Source of the DNA: Leucaena leucocephala
Taxonomy: Eukaryota; Streptophyta; Magnoliopsida; Fabales; Fabaceae
Assembly: GCA_037074615.1 (NCBI GenBank)
Contig: CM073535.1
Span: 8,905,001 to 8,969,000 of the forward strand
Length of the DNA: 64,000 bases
Direction: 5' to 3'
The translations under genes were made by a program, and so were the position numbers. This document shows positions 13,881 to 26,285 of the stretch, piece after piece. How positions within the stretch are numbered: position 1 is the first letter of the stretch; each line of letters opens with the position of its first letter. Below the pieces are notes generated by a model that did no database searches, was not told the DNA's origin, and saw only the letters and a list, made by a program, of their open reading frames with translations.

Positions 13881-14428
13881 CATAAGTGTTAAAAATAAAT
13901 TAAAAATAGTGGAATGTCACCCCAATTTAACTCCTTCCAAATGGTCAACTAACGGTTGACCTTGTTATACTGATGTGGCAAGCTTAGATAGCATCCACCT
14001 CACTTTTTTTCCAAGTTAGATTTACAAGTAGGAAACATTTTTTTTAAAAAAAATTGTATATCTCATCTTCTTCCTCCCTAGCAAACGCCGCCACTTCCTC
14101 TTCACCATAGCAAAATCTTAAATTTGTGTTTCAGATCAGAGAATCAAAGCCTAACACAAACCCAATATACCTAAGCTTCACTCACATCATAACAATACTT
14201 AAGATTTACAGCCTCATCCAAACTGAAAGTGAGGATCTATCACCAAGAAAGTCATCATAATAGTAAAGTATCATGGGATCTTGAATAACCAGTTGATTGG
14301 AACTGCTCTCTTCGATGTCGCAACCTACTCCCTGGCCCACTTGGCTCGCTTCCATCTTCCAGTTCGGAATCTTCTGTTGCCGTCGCCGTCTATCTGCAAG
14401 TTTTCACTATTCTTCGAAATAAACTATA

Positions 14429-14587
14429 ATGAACCCAGATCCAAAATGTTCTGATTTGTGTTCACCGGAGAACGGCGTGGACGTTGAAGAGGCCGCTGGG
14501 TTGTGCTCGTCGGCGTTGAGGGAGATTAATCGAACTGAGAGGAGGAAGAAGACCAGGACGATAAATGGGTCAAGGCCGCCGGTGTAG
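14429..14587 (+). pseudogene. GC-rich 52-codon ORF, possible captured gene fragment
   Basis: An uninterrupted 52-codon frame starts MNPDPKCSDLCSPENG and ends in ...NGSRPPV before a stop. It sits in the GC-rich core of the TIR element, with codon composition unlike the surrounding AT-rich DNA. I do not recognise the protein. It may be a piece of a host gene taken up by the element; intact function is doubtful because it is short and has no identifiable domain. Confidence 0.35.
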
Positions 14588-15004
14588 ATGGGGATTTCTT
14601 CATCGGCTTGGAATTTTGTTGAGGGAGATCAATATCTAGAATTGTGTTCGATTTGTGGTTTGTGGAATTTGTATTTTCGATTTATGTTTTTTGGTTTTGA
14701 AATCTCAATTGTTAGGAGAAGGACAAAAAATTGATTGGGAGTATTGGAGGTTTTTTCTTTCACGAATCAACCTTAGCAACCCAAATCTAAAAAAAAAAAA
14801 CAAACCAAAATCTAAAATCTTCTATTTTTGTTGGCTGGTAGTTGTTATTCTTCTCTTTCAATGGATGCTTTGATGGTGGGAGGAACTTTTTGTTTGAGAA
14901 GTAACAAGAGGAGCAAACACAGTGAAGAGGAAGACCCAACTGCACTTTGCTTTTAGAGTGGTTTTATTTATTTTCGATGTAGTTAGGGGTACAAACGGTT
15001 TTTG

Positions 15005-15007
<3 letters not shown>

Positions 15008-15041
<34 letters not shown>
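15008..15041. repeat. (TA)n microsatellite
   Basis: About 17 uninterrupted TA dinucleotides lie near the right end of the TIR element. Confidence 0.9.
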
Positions 15042-15044
<3 letters not shown>

Positions 15045-15181
15045 CATGCAAGAATTGCGTGGCAACAATATCCCATGTGGTGGCCTCACCATGTCAGCAT
15101 AAAAACAGTTGACCTTTTGGAGGAGTTAAATTAGGGCGACAGTGTTTTGAAATAAAATTTTTGGAATAACATTGACCCTAT

Positions 15182-15560
15182 GCTTTGTTTAGTTCAGCTG
15201 AAAAGAGAAAATATTAAATTAATTTAAAGAAAGATAGAGAAAAATAGAGGAGATTAATTAATAATATTTTTTATTTGATTTAGAAGGAGAGGGGAGGGGA
15301 GTGGAGTTGATTAGAAATTGACAAATATACCCTTATCTCTTTATTTAAATTTATTTACTATTTATTTATTTGGAGAGGAGCTAAGGGAGGGGAGGAGAGT
15401 ATATAAGGACAAAAAATTTCTCCTTCCCTCCCCTCCATTTTTCCCAACCAAACACATTTTCCCCTCCCCTCCCCTCCCCTCCCTTCCATTTTTCCCAACC
15501 AAACACATTTTCCCCTCCCCTCCCCTCCCCTCCAAAATCCCCCAACCAAACAAATTCTAA
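15182..15560. mobile_element. MITE-like repeat with TTTGTTTGGTT ends and CT-rich tract
   Basis: The left end reads gctttgtttagttcag and the right end ccaaccaaacaaattc, a terminal inverted pair. The interior has GA-rich blocks on the left mirrored by CT-rich blocks (cctcccctcc repeats at 15420-15535) on the right, including two near-identical 62-bp direct copies containing tttttcccaaccaaacacat. No coding potential: the ORFs here are GA/CT artefacts. Confidence 0.6.
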
Positions 15561-16216
15561 GGCTTTGTTTGGTTCAGTTCAGGGGAGAGTAGATTAGGTT
15601 AATTTAAGGGAGGGTAGGGAAAGGTAGGGGGTTAATTAATGCTGTATTTTGTTTGGTTCAGAAAGGGAGGGGAGGGGGGTTAATTAGAAATTGACAAATA
15701 TACCTTTATCTCTTTATTTAAATTTATTTACTCTTTATTTATAATATTCATATCAAAATTATTATTATTTTTAATTTATAAATCTTAAATTTTTTATCTC
15801 ATTTATATATATAATAAAATTAAAAAAATTAAAAAATATGATAAAATTTTAATATTATTTCTTATTAATTATATAATTATTATATATTTTAATATAATAT
15901 ATAAATAATTTATTATGTTTATTAAATTTTAAAAATTAAAAAAATTAGGTGTGAAAAAAATAAAAAAAAGAGGCTTAAGGGTACAATTGGAATATTAAAT
16001 AAATATTAAGGGTAATTTGGTCATAAAAGTAGAAAATTTTCTCTCCCCTCCAAAAACCCCCACTTTTGGAGGGGAGGTGAGAGAGGGATGGGGATCACAA
16101 AAAGAAAAAAAATCTCCCCTCCCTTCTATTTTTCTCAACCAAACCCTTTTTCTTCTTCCCTCCCCTCTCCTCTCCTCTCCTCTCCTCTCCTCCAAAAACC
16201 CCCCAACTACACAAAC
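15561..16216. mobile_element. Second MITE-like repeat of the same family
   Basis: It begins ggctttgtttggttcag directly after the first copy and ends ccccccaactacacaaac. It shares attagaaattgacaaatata with the first copy and has the same GA-left/CT-right layout. An internal ttttgtttggttcag at 15647-15660 suggests two units are fused. An AT-rich spacer (15720-15960) separates the halves. Confidence 0.55.
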
Positions 16217-17553
16217 AGTAAAACTTCCAGTACAGTATAGCTTATGGTGTGTTGCTTCCGAGTAAAAATGCCATTTAACTCATTAAATATTGAATGAATT
16301 AAAATTTTAAAATTTAAGAAAAATTGCTTATTTGTCTGGCTTAGAGTAATAATAGAATTTTTAAAATTCTGAATACCCCGTATAAAATTTAATATCAGTC
16401 GACTAGATTAAAAATGATCAAGTAAAATAATTTCTGTATCTAGGTTTTGAAATGGAAGAAAATTAGAAACGAAAAATTCTTAAAAATAATACTCTTCCAA
16501 TTCAAAATATAAGGTAAAGAAGTTGAGAAATGTCTTTTTTTTTTTTATAAAATAAAATTTGGGTTTAACTTATAATTTTTTTTTTAATTTTTTCCTTAAT
16601 TAATGCTATGTCTCCTATATCTTTTTTCACTAATTCTATATTATCTTTTTCCACTCATCATTTCCATAAATAAAAATATTTTATAAAAATAAATTAATTT
16701 TTTTACATATTTATTATTTTAAACTAATATTTTAAACTGTGTAATTTAATTATTTTTATTTTATATTTTAATTTTTTTACTATTTTTTAAGATTTTCTTT
16801 CACGTATTCTCTCTCTATTCTAGCCTAAAAGGGGAAAAATTCCATTAGGTAGGTCAGAAATATTTTGGAACTTTTATGTCAATTAGCCAATAGCTTAACT
16901 GACACCCATTTTTGTCTTCAGGTTGAAGGGAGTTCACTTTCCATTTCATAGCTAAGGTCCCTCTACCTTACTCGGTCGTATTGATAAAAATAAATTTTAT
17001 TTTCAATACATAAAAATGTATAATATGTAATTATTTCTTTTATTTTATTTAAGGTCATGTGTTTTATTTTTTCTCCATAAAATTATATTTCCTCCAATTT
17101 GAACTAAATAACTAATTTCAATTCGGAAAAACACAACTAATTTGCATTCATTACAAAAATTAATTAATTAATTTATTTGTAAAAAATGTAGTATTTTTTA
17201 AAAATATTCTTTAATTATTTATATTCTTTAATAAAATATTATATAGTATACAAATAAACCCCATAATTAACTCCATTTAGTTTTTAGTATTGGAGAGAAT
17301 ATTTTCTATTTCATTTTCTCTCTGGGATTAAACCAAATGATCAGTAACATTCATAAAATCACCCTTGTTTCAAGATTACAACAGAAGGGCACAAACGCGG
17401 GCCCTAAAGGTCTAATATTTCCCTAAAATTTGTTTTTATTTCCCATAAGCAGCAGCTACAAAAGATATTCTACACAAATGTCTAACTACATGAATCAGGG
17501 ACCTCATACTACGAACAAAAAGAAAAACCTAAATGTGATTACAATACAACAAT
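16217..17553. other. Intergenic DNA and 3' flank of the ethanolamine kinase gene
   Basis: AT-rich, no gene seen. The last ~200 bp before 17554 are the expected 3' UTR of the minus-strand kinase gene. Confidence 0.6.
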
Positions 17554-20500
17554 CTACGTATCCTTGCCTCTTGAGAGATAGGCTTCAGCCAGGGAGAAAT
17601 ACTTTTCCTTCTGTTTCTTGTACTCATTGTAGCGCAGGAAAAAATAACTTAGATAATCGAAATCAATCAGAGACATCCTCGCCTGTTTAGAATGAGAAAA
17701 ATAAATGTGTCATGAATTATGAATGATTTCGAAACGTAGAACAAGCAAGAAAGGAAGAAAAATTATACCTGAATCACCCCCCACAAAGCCCAGAAAACGT
17801 GAGAAACCAATGAATATGTGTTTGCTTCAACATAGAGACTATAGAGATCTCCCTCAGTTACCTATATCATAAAATAAATTATTAATTAATAACAAAAATG
17901 CCTGGGCTAATGTTAAAATTAATATAACGTATATTAAATCAAGTCCACATCTTAATGAGAGACGTAATATAAATAAGTCATGGAAAATCATCAACATCAG
18001 ACAGCAATCCAAGATCCACGCCCCCAAAACAACCTAATTTGGTGCCCAAAGGCCAAAAAGTGATCAAAATAGGGAATGATTACATTGAGAACTCTCAGAA
18101 TAGATGTTGGTTTAACATGTAGTCAATAACATGAAAGGCAAATTAGTTAGATTGACAAGGTTTGAGTATCAGTTTCAATGTTCAATGCCTTGTGCCCGTT
18201 TGGATTGGCAATGGACAAGTGATGTTGCATTAATATATGAGAAGAGTTTTGTCCCGTAAGAGTAAAAGCACATATTTTCGGTGCTCCCAAACAAGCACTT
18301 AAAGGGATTAGTTAGACATGTGAGTACATTATACAGCTATCCTGAAAAAGATCGGCCCAAATTTATATGCACTTACTACCAGGATACGATTGTGGATGTG
18401 ATGAACATGATCTTGTTTAATAGACTGAGAATCTCATTATAGATCATTAACAATATGAAAACATATAAAATTACTAAAAATTAACCTCGTATGGTCTGTC
18501 AGGTTGCAAGTAATGCCTGAAAAAATGATATTGTTCATCCTTATTGGGGTACCTGCATAAATAAAATGGTCAACAACCAATTAGAAAACTGATTAAGCAT
18601 CGAGAAACAAACAGAATCAGAATAGGATACAAAGACATACAAGTTGTAGTCACAATCATAGCCCGCGTACTCCGCAAAATGGTTCCCGATGTCAAAGCCT
18701 CTAAAGCTGTATGATGCATACTCATAATCGATGATGTAAAGTTTATCTGGAAATTTGAAAGAATGCCAACTCAATGAAATTGGAAAGAGAAAAATACATA
18801 ATAATAAATGAATAAGTAGGTCAGTTCAGCATTCTCGCTTCATGTGTGAATGTTGGACTTCATATGCCAGATGTGAACATCAGAGGCATGTCAGTCTCCT
18901 TTGTTCTTAGTAGTTTTCTATAAATGGAGATAAATGGTTCAGAGAATGTGTTTCCTGTATCAAGCACACGCAATAAGTTCCATTGCATGATCACTGTACC
19001 AATCCCGTCTTCCTTACAGTGAAATATTTCATACGGAAACCATTTAGCAGCCACTGAATTACACAGTTGAAATTTCAACTAATTAAATTTTGGCATGCCG
19101 ACATGCATTATTGCATTTGAATCTAGTCCCTCAGTCAGCAGTAATAAGTTCAGGTTTGCTCAAGATTTTTATTGAAAAGGCAAAAATGTTGATGAGCAAA
19201 AAAGAGAGAGAAAAAGAAGGAAGAAACTTGCTCTGATAAAGGGGAATTTATATAATTTTAACTCACATGGTTCATAGAGAAGATGCACTTCTAAGTTCTA
19301 AGGGACAGAATAAGAGCAGAGCACTCAAAATAAGCAAGATTGTAAAATTAACTACTAATCAGAAGCTCCCTAAAGTATGAGCATACCAACTACTAAAGAT
19401 CCTATCAGAAACATTCTTTTACTGAAACAACATTCTTTTACTGAAACAATCAGAGTGGACTATTGAATATGCTTGTCATCAAGTTTTGTTAATACCTTCC
19501 TCTTCATTTATCATTATATTTCCAGAGAGCAAATCATTGTGAGAAAAAACCACAGGAGAAGTCAGCCGATCTGTCAACTCCTGATGCAATATCAAGAAAC
19601 ATATTTCAGTAAAGAGAAGATAGTTATCAAATTCTTCATTAACTGAAATGGTTCGGCCAAGGATTTCACAGTATCATTCATTCACGACAAAAAGAAAATG
19701 GAAAAAGTATGATGTGAGAAACCCAAAAGCAACACTCTCCCACCTCCCACCAAAAAAGAAAAACCTCCTATTTCAAATTGGACATTTCAATATAAATTAT
19801 GGCAAGTCCCTGCACAGAGGACCATTATCTGGAGACAGTGCAAACCTAGGGGTGCTGAAAGCATAATGTTTACTACCATACAACAAGAATACTAAAGTCT
19901 GTCAGATCCAGTGATTAAGCAAGCATTGCCCATTCAGGAGATGTATGGAAAATACAAGTACCTGGAGTTCCAAAATTGCATTGTGGATTTCCTGGAATGA
20001 AATTGTCTTATAAGTCTTCTGCTTCTCAGCATCATCAAATTCAAGAGTAGATGCTGTAAAAAGATGGGGGGGAAAAGCAGCAACTCAAATACTTGAAATG
20101 TCAAATTTTAAAGCATATATAGCTCACCATCCCTTGGCGAGAGTGGCATGCAGTTACTGTATCTCTAAAATTCATATTTAGTGATGTCAGACTTTAAAAA
20201 TTGAAGTAGTTCTTTCAAAGCTGGCAATAGAAGAAAGTATGTGAGAAATAAGGACCTTTTGCTTAATAAAATATACACGCCAAATATGTGCACATATTTT
20301 GGGCAAAAACAAAAAAAATGCACACATGCATGCAAGAGAACAAAATCCATAAGAACCTCTACTCTTAGGCTGTTTCCATTGCGAAATACATCATTTTTGC
20401 ATTTAGAAAATGCCACTAATGGAATACAAAAGGTAGATCCTAATAAACTCAATAAATATTAAAACCTATTTATATCAGAAAGTCCAATATGGGCAGGACA

Positions 20501-23500
20501 AAGTTGAAGGGTTTCCTGACATATTGGCCAAAATCAAAGAAAAAGGCCACAATAATAGGCCCCAAATATTTCCTCCAGTGCAGAAGAAAAGAAAGTAGAA
20601 AAGAGTCCACCGAGTTGTAATCATTCAATCATGAGGAAAAACCCACTCAATTGGGCAAAGAGGCTGTTAAGGAAAAGAACAGAAGTGTACACGATCAGGA
20701 AATGCAAGGGGAGCCACGGGCAAGGGTTCAGAAAGTGGGCCTCAATCACAGATTATGGAGCAGACCATTATATCAAACAATAGCAGACCGCCAGATACAG
20801 GGGAGAATAATGGAAGTAAGACCAGTATGCTTAAGACGGGGGAAATTGAGCTGTCGGATTTGGCAAAGGAGAAGGAAGATGTGAACTGCAGCCTGCAAGT
20901 ATGCTGAAGAGAGAAGCCAGGAGGCAGCTGACAGAAAATTAAGGTGTGGTGAGGAGAAAATCCCAATTATTATTAGAAGGAATAACTCGTCGATCATGTG
21001 GAGGAGTAAAAGAGATGATTGCATTGGATGATGAAGTGATACTCCAGTACGCTTTCAGAGAAGCAAATAGATGTGCCAATTTGTTGGCAAATGCTGTTCA
21101 CGATTAAGTTTTAGATTTCTGCCCGTATGATCAACCTCTCCCATTCAAAAGAAGAAGAAATCCATGCTAATGAAATTCACTTCAAACAGATGTGACTCAT
21201 GAGTAAGGACTAAAAAGAATACAAAGCCAATCATTGATTACATCACAAGGAAGAATAAAGGACCTTGCTTATAGAACTTTAAGATATCATTCCATAACTG
21301 AGGTTCCTTGGAACCTGGAACTTCCAACTGATGAAATCTTTTCACTTGTTTTGCAATTTTAGCAACCAGCTTTGGCTCCCTCATGTCTGCCATTGAAATA
21401 ATGCATAAATGATGTTAAACATGTTGTAGCCGATCAGGTAGAGTTAGAAAGTAAATAGACTTAACCAAGTGAGCAATATTTATATTCGAAGTTCACATTC
21501 CAAATTCACTAAATTAGCACATCAAAAAATTAAAAATAACTAAAAGCTGTGGAGGGTGAGGTAAAAGTTAAAGTCAATTAAAAGGTAAGTCCAAAGCTCA
21601 ATCAATTAAGTCTTCATTTATTGGCAAATATACGATAATCCAGTAAATCTACTATCAAATCAGCTGTAAATTCAAGGGTATCCAGTAAGAAGTCTTTCCA
21701 TAGATGATACCTTGCAGTCATAAAAGTAATTCCAATATCTGCTACAGCACAATGTATACAGTCTATAAGAAGTTGTACTGTTCATGAGCCATAAATAATG
21801 CATTTTCCAAACTCCATGCAATGCATAAGCCCACATCTAATTCAAATATACATGATTTGTGGGGAGAATAACAATTTACAGATGTTAAGTTTCAGCAAAA
21901 AATTATAAAGAATCATGAACGCCTTCAAAGCAATTTTTTAAATATGTACCTGATGGAGATAGAGTACGTGCATTGATGAAAGATTGCACCATGCCATTTC
22001 TGAAAGTTCCAAGCCATTTAGCGCCAAATCCTGCAGCTGAGATGTATTTGGTGGCCTAAACATAAAATTTAGCTAACCATTACAAGGTGGGCCATGCAAG
22101 GAAAAATAGTGGAGTACATATGCAGGAAAGCAAAAGATTTTTGGACATTTCTATTCAAATGAACCAAGTTTTATTTCTAACATGGATCATCAGTTCCATT
22201 AACCCATCTTCGAAGAGGATCAAGTAAATGAAAAATTATAAAAAAAAAAAGCTTGTTCAGTTGTTTGTAGACGTCGTGATTCTAACTGTTGCACTTTTAA
22301 TGCTAAAACAGGACGAGAAAAGAGTGGTATGGTTGGATATCACATGTTACAAGACATTGAAATTATGATTCTCAGGAACCGAAGACAACTTAAATATGGT
22401 AGAAAACTATAGGAACTTATATTCAGCTATTTCAGTACTATATTCTTATTCCCTTCATATAAAAGCCAACCAAAATAAAAGAATAGAAGGAATTCACCGA
22501 ACTAACTCTGCAGAAGTCCGTTTATCATAATTGAAGTTCATAGTAGCATATGACAATTTAAAAAACAAAATCCAATGCAACACACAATGGTCAAACCATT
22601 TAACTTCAATTAGTAGAAAAGGATTCAATAAACAGAAAAAGACACAGAATATCACAATCAGAATCATGCCATGAGCATATCTACAGTTTGAGCTATTCTG
22701 TGACTCCAATAGTTCTTCAGCACAAGATTCACAGGAATGACAAAAAAGTCAAATTGCCGATTTGATTCCAATACAAGATTAACCACACAATTTAACATTA
22801 TCAGATGGTGGACAGTCTAACCTGCAATTCCCGTTCACGGTTGATGATATACTCGGTATATGGTCCATACAATCTGATGGTTATAGAGACATTATTACCA
22901 TTTTCTTCCTTCACCGAAACCTTGAGTACTGGGAATTATTGATAAACTATCAGTTAGGCCATAATGTATAAAACAAGGGAGAAAAAGTAAGCATGGATAT
23001 GATGTACTTTAGTAACTCTATTTTTTATGATAATAATACTCGATAGAAATTGAAGATTTAATTTTCTTCTGAACTTATTTTTTTGAGTGGCAACACAATA
23101 GAAGTAACTTATTGTTAATTATATTTAAGAAAAACATCACTTTAACTAAACTTATTCTAGTCAAAATAAAACAATGAAGCTAATCTTACAAGCAAAGAAA
23201 CTTCATCCGATAAAGAAATAAAAAAAGAATCCTCAACTTAAAGAAAAGAAATAAAATAACTTAAGAAAAATCAAACTTTAATTTCCAACAACAATCACTA
23301 TTCCGGGTAACAATAATGAAATAACTCACACATATTTGTGATTCCTCCAGAAACTGTCTCAATAACAAAGCGAGAATCATCCAAATTTGACCATTTCTTG
23401 AACATATCCTTGCACAGCCTACTGTAAAATCACAACAAAAGGTAACTATAATTAGAAAGACGAAAAGATAGTGTCTGAATATAATTGGCGGGACCGGGAG

Positions 23501-23900
23501 AAGATAGCAACCCGGAACTGATTTCCACTTCAAATGAAAGCGCAAACATATTAAGTTACATATAAGATTTCTTCTGATAGAAAACAACGGAGGGAAACGA
23601 CAAAAATTACATCCAATTATCATATTTTCACGGAACAAGACGCAAGAATCAACTTAAATAGAAAGGAAAAAGAAAAAGAAAAGAAAAGAAAGAAATCCAA
23701 AATACTAGGACGCAAAAGGGATGCGGACGCTCAAAAAGAGAAAGGCTTAAAGTGTTGAGTACGAACATGATGCGAGGATTCATTTCATCAGAATTGGGGG
23801 ACGGATCAACCGAGAGAGAGGAGGAGAGAATCTGAGAGCCATGGTCTTGGCGAGCTTGGTCTGCAAGATCCATGGCGTCCCAGGTATTGGCGGCACCCAT
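17554..23900 (-). CDS. Probable ethanolamine kinase (At2g26830-like)
   Basis: Eleven exons in transcript order: 23900-23767, 23418-23330, 22928-22822, 22055-21950, 21386-21264, 20053-19962, 19580-19496, 18746-18641, 18552-18486, 17861-17769, 17682-17554. All introns are GT-AG and the phases add to 376 aa plus stop, against about 374 aa in Arabidopsis. It phosphorylates ethanolamine with ATP, the first step of the CDP-ethanolamine route to phosphatidylethanolamine. The Brenner-type phosphotransferase motif is complete: H231-N232-D233 and N238 in exon 7, then IID252YE254 in exon 8, followed by the family block RGFDIGNHFAEYAGYD. The start at 23900 (MGAANTWD) fits the family; an in-frame ATG at 24026 would add 42 hydrophobic residues and is less likely. 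Choline kinase is the alternative substrate class, but the family blocks favour ethanolamine. No defect is seen. Confidence 0.95.
18192..18298 (-). mobile_element. ~107-bp hAT-like MITE in intron of the kinase gene
   Basis: The ends gtgcccgtttgg and ccaaacaagcac are inverted repeats. The interior shares gacaaaactcttct with a second copy at 47589-47698 when read on the opposite strand. It lies in the 624-bp intron between exons 9 and 10, away from both splice sites. The hAT-like class is inferred from size and ends. No clear 8-bp duplication was found. Confidence 0.75.
20640..21110 (+). pseudogene. LINE remnant (RNase H tail) in intron of the kinase gene
   Basis: On the strand opposite to the gene, 21027-21107 reads DDEVILQYAFREANRCAN then LLANAVHD and stop. 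This matches the C-terminal RNase H-like end of plant LINE polyproteins (the REANRCAxxLAN block). The GC-richer stretch 20640-20960 before it may belong to the same element but shows no domain. It sits in the 1.2-kb intron between exons 5 and 6 of the kinase gene. Confidence 0.55.
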
Positions 23901-26163
23901 GCGATTCTCAGTACGAACCAGCAAGAAGTATAAGAAGAAGAGAAAGGATTTCACAGGAAAGTGAAATACGAAAAAATGGAATTCAAGTTCGAACGCAAAG
24001 ATTGGAGAGAAACAGATCCTTCCCACTATTTTTCTGTGTTCCCCTCTTCCCCGGTCCTTCTTCTTTTAAAATTAGCAAATAAAATATTTTTAACCCCACG
24101 TGGTTCTGATTTTTGGTTCATTAAATATACCTCCACATAATTTATGAAACTCTTTTTATTTATTTATTACTTTTTTGTATTTAATATAAATTTAATTTAA
24201 AAATTAATTTTAATTTTAAATATAAATTTATTTTTTATATTTATTATCTTTTTAAATTATATTAATTGATATTTTTCAATAATAATTAAATAATAAAAAA
24301 TTATAAAATTATAAAAAATAATTATGATAAAAATAATCCATATTAATTAATTTAATTAAATTAAATATATTATATATGAAAGAGGGGTGTATAATTTAAA
24401 TTAGATTTAGACTTTCTTCCTAACCGACGGTGTTGAATTTTGAAAACTGAAAAGAACTGGGCCACAACGGTTTTACTTGTCTGTGAAGCAATTGAACATG
24501 GAAAATGTCAATAGTGATAAATTATGCATGGTATTAAATTTAAGAAATAGCCAACCGAAGTAGTTTTCGGATTAATCTGATTATGAATTTTAAATGGATT
24601 TATTAGGTTGGATTTTATTTATTTTTCTTCTTATTGAACTTAAAAATTGAGATGACATATTTTAAGTTAAAAAAATCAATAAAAAAAATAGATGTCTATA
24701 GTAACTCTGTTAAAAACTAAAATATATAAAATACTAAAAAATTTTGAGTAAATTATACATAATATTATTAATATTTAAAAATTTAAATTAAAAATTATAA
24801 TATTTTATATTTTGATTATCAAATTCTTAACATTAAAATTAATAATTTTTACTATATCATAATTTTTATATATTTTTATTATATATCATATCATTTAAAA
24901 AATATAATTTGATATTTAAACATATAATTTTAAGTTATTTTAAATACTTAAAATAAAATATAAAATATTTAAATAATACCTGATATATAATTTAAAATAT
25001 TTAAAATAAATAAAATAATTAAAAAATATTTATTTGATCATATATTGTTTAAATAAAATAATATAAACTATTTAAAATTGTATGTAAATTGTTTAATGTC
25101 ATTTTGTAAATAATATGGTATATAATAAAAAATATAAAAATTATGACATGATAAAAATTATTAAATTTAACAGCAATTTTAATGACTGAGATATGATAAT
25201 TAAAACATAAAATATTATTATCTTTAATTTAAATTTTTAAATATTATAAAAGTTATGTGTATCTCACTTAAAATTTTAAAAAAAATATATATTAAAATTT
25301 TAATTAAATTAAATTATTTAAATTATAATTAGGTTTATCTCAATTTAACCACAATTTTACCAATAACCTTTGTATCGTTACTGACTAACATATTTTAAGT
25401 ATTTTTAAAAGTATCAAAACTTCTTAAAAAAGGCGATTTACTTTTATTTAGTTTAAAAAAGAATACGATGTCTAAAAGGTCATAAATGTATTAACTTTCT
25501 TTAACACTAGACAATAACTTCCTAACTAAAATATTGAAAAGTTGTATTTCACAAGTATTTTGAAAAAGGGCATTAAGGAGGAATCGAGGAACAAGTCATC
25601 ATCAATAACAAAAATGACAGATGGCGCGTAACTAACTAATACCAAGTTTACTTGTTCTCATCATGGAATGGAATCCAATGTTAGTACTATTTTGTGGTTT
25701 CCACCTTTCGTTAACTATAATGCTGATATAGTTAATAGAATATTATTTAAATATAATATCTTCAATTTAAATTAAGTTTTACAAATAGAAAACTTTTATT
25801 ATAAGAAATAAAACTCACTTAAATAATCTTTATTGGAGGATATTGTTTAAATTGTACAAAAAAATCGATTTTCATAATTTGTAGAAAATTGTATTCCTTT
25901 CAGCTTTAATATAAAGTTTATGTAATTAATTTATTTAAATTTAAAAAATTATTTAATATGATATATTTTTTAAAAATATTATAATTATTTTTTTAATTAT
26001 TTCTCTCTCTCTCGTATTTAATTATTAGTGATAGAATATTAATTAATAAAGATAATTTAAAAAATTAATAAATATAAAGAATAAATATTATATTTAAAAT
26101 TAAAATTTTTAAAATTAAAATTAACTCTACAGATTACAGATAGAGGTGATACGTTAATGGGTA
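23901..26163. other. Kinase promoter side, then AT-rich intergenic DNA
   Basis: The first ~150 bp are the likely leader of the minus-strand kinase gene (purine-rich, 23901-24050). From 24060 on the sequence is very AT-rich with no ORF of interest, element ends or RNA genes that I can support. Confidence 0.55.
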
Positions 26164-26172
26164 TAGAATAAT

Positions 26173-26285
26173 GGAAAAAAGATAAAGAAAACCCATCTGA
26201 ATTTCTGAAAGACATATTGGACCGGAGGCCCAATCTGTCTTTTAAAAATTCTGGGGCAAAGACTAAAATAACCCTCAATAAATGA
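26173..26285 (+). repeat. Left terminal inverted repeat of the MULE
   Basis: It shares atctgaatttctgaaagac, ggaggcccaatct and attctggggcaaagactaaa with the complement of the right end. Similarity fades around 26285. The right copy has about 20 extra bases between the first two blocks. Confidence 0.9.

Larger units (their letters stand above)
13915..15141. mobile_element. TIR element (~1.2 kb), possibly gene-capturing
   Basis: The left end at 13915 (tgtcaccccaatttaactcc) and the right end near 15141, read on the minus strand (tgtcgccctaatttaactcc), form inverted repeats. They continue for about 50 bp through a shared ggtcaactn...ggttgacc-like stretch. The target duplication is unclear (agtggaatg / agtgttttg, 6 of 9 if offset by two bases). 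The interior is much more GC-rich than its surroundings at 14270-14600, suggesting captured host sequence. No transposase is seen, so it is non-autonomous. Mutator-like is my best guess from size and TIR type. Confidence 0.6.

Noticed and set aside
15318..15560. Several overlapping ORFs on both strands
   Set aside because: They translate GA/CT simple repeats of MITE-like elements.
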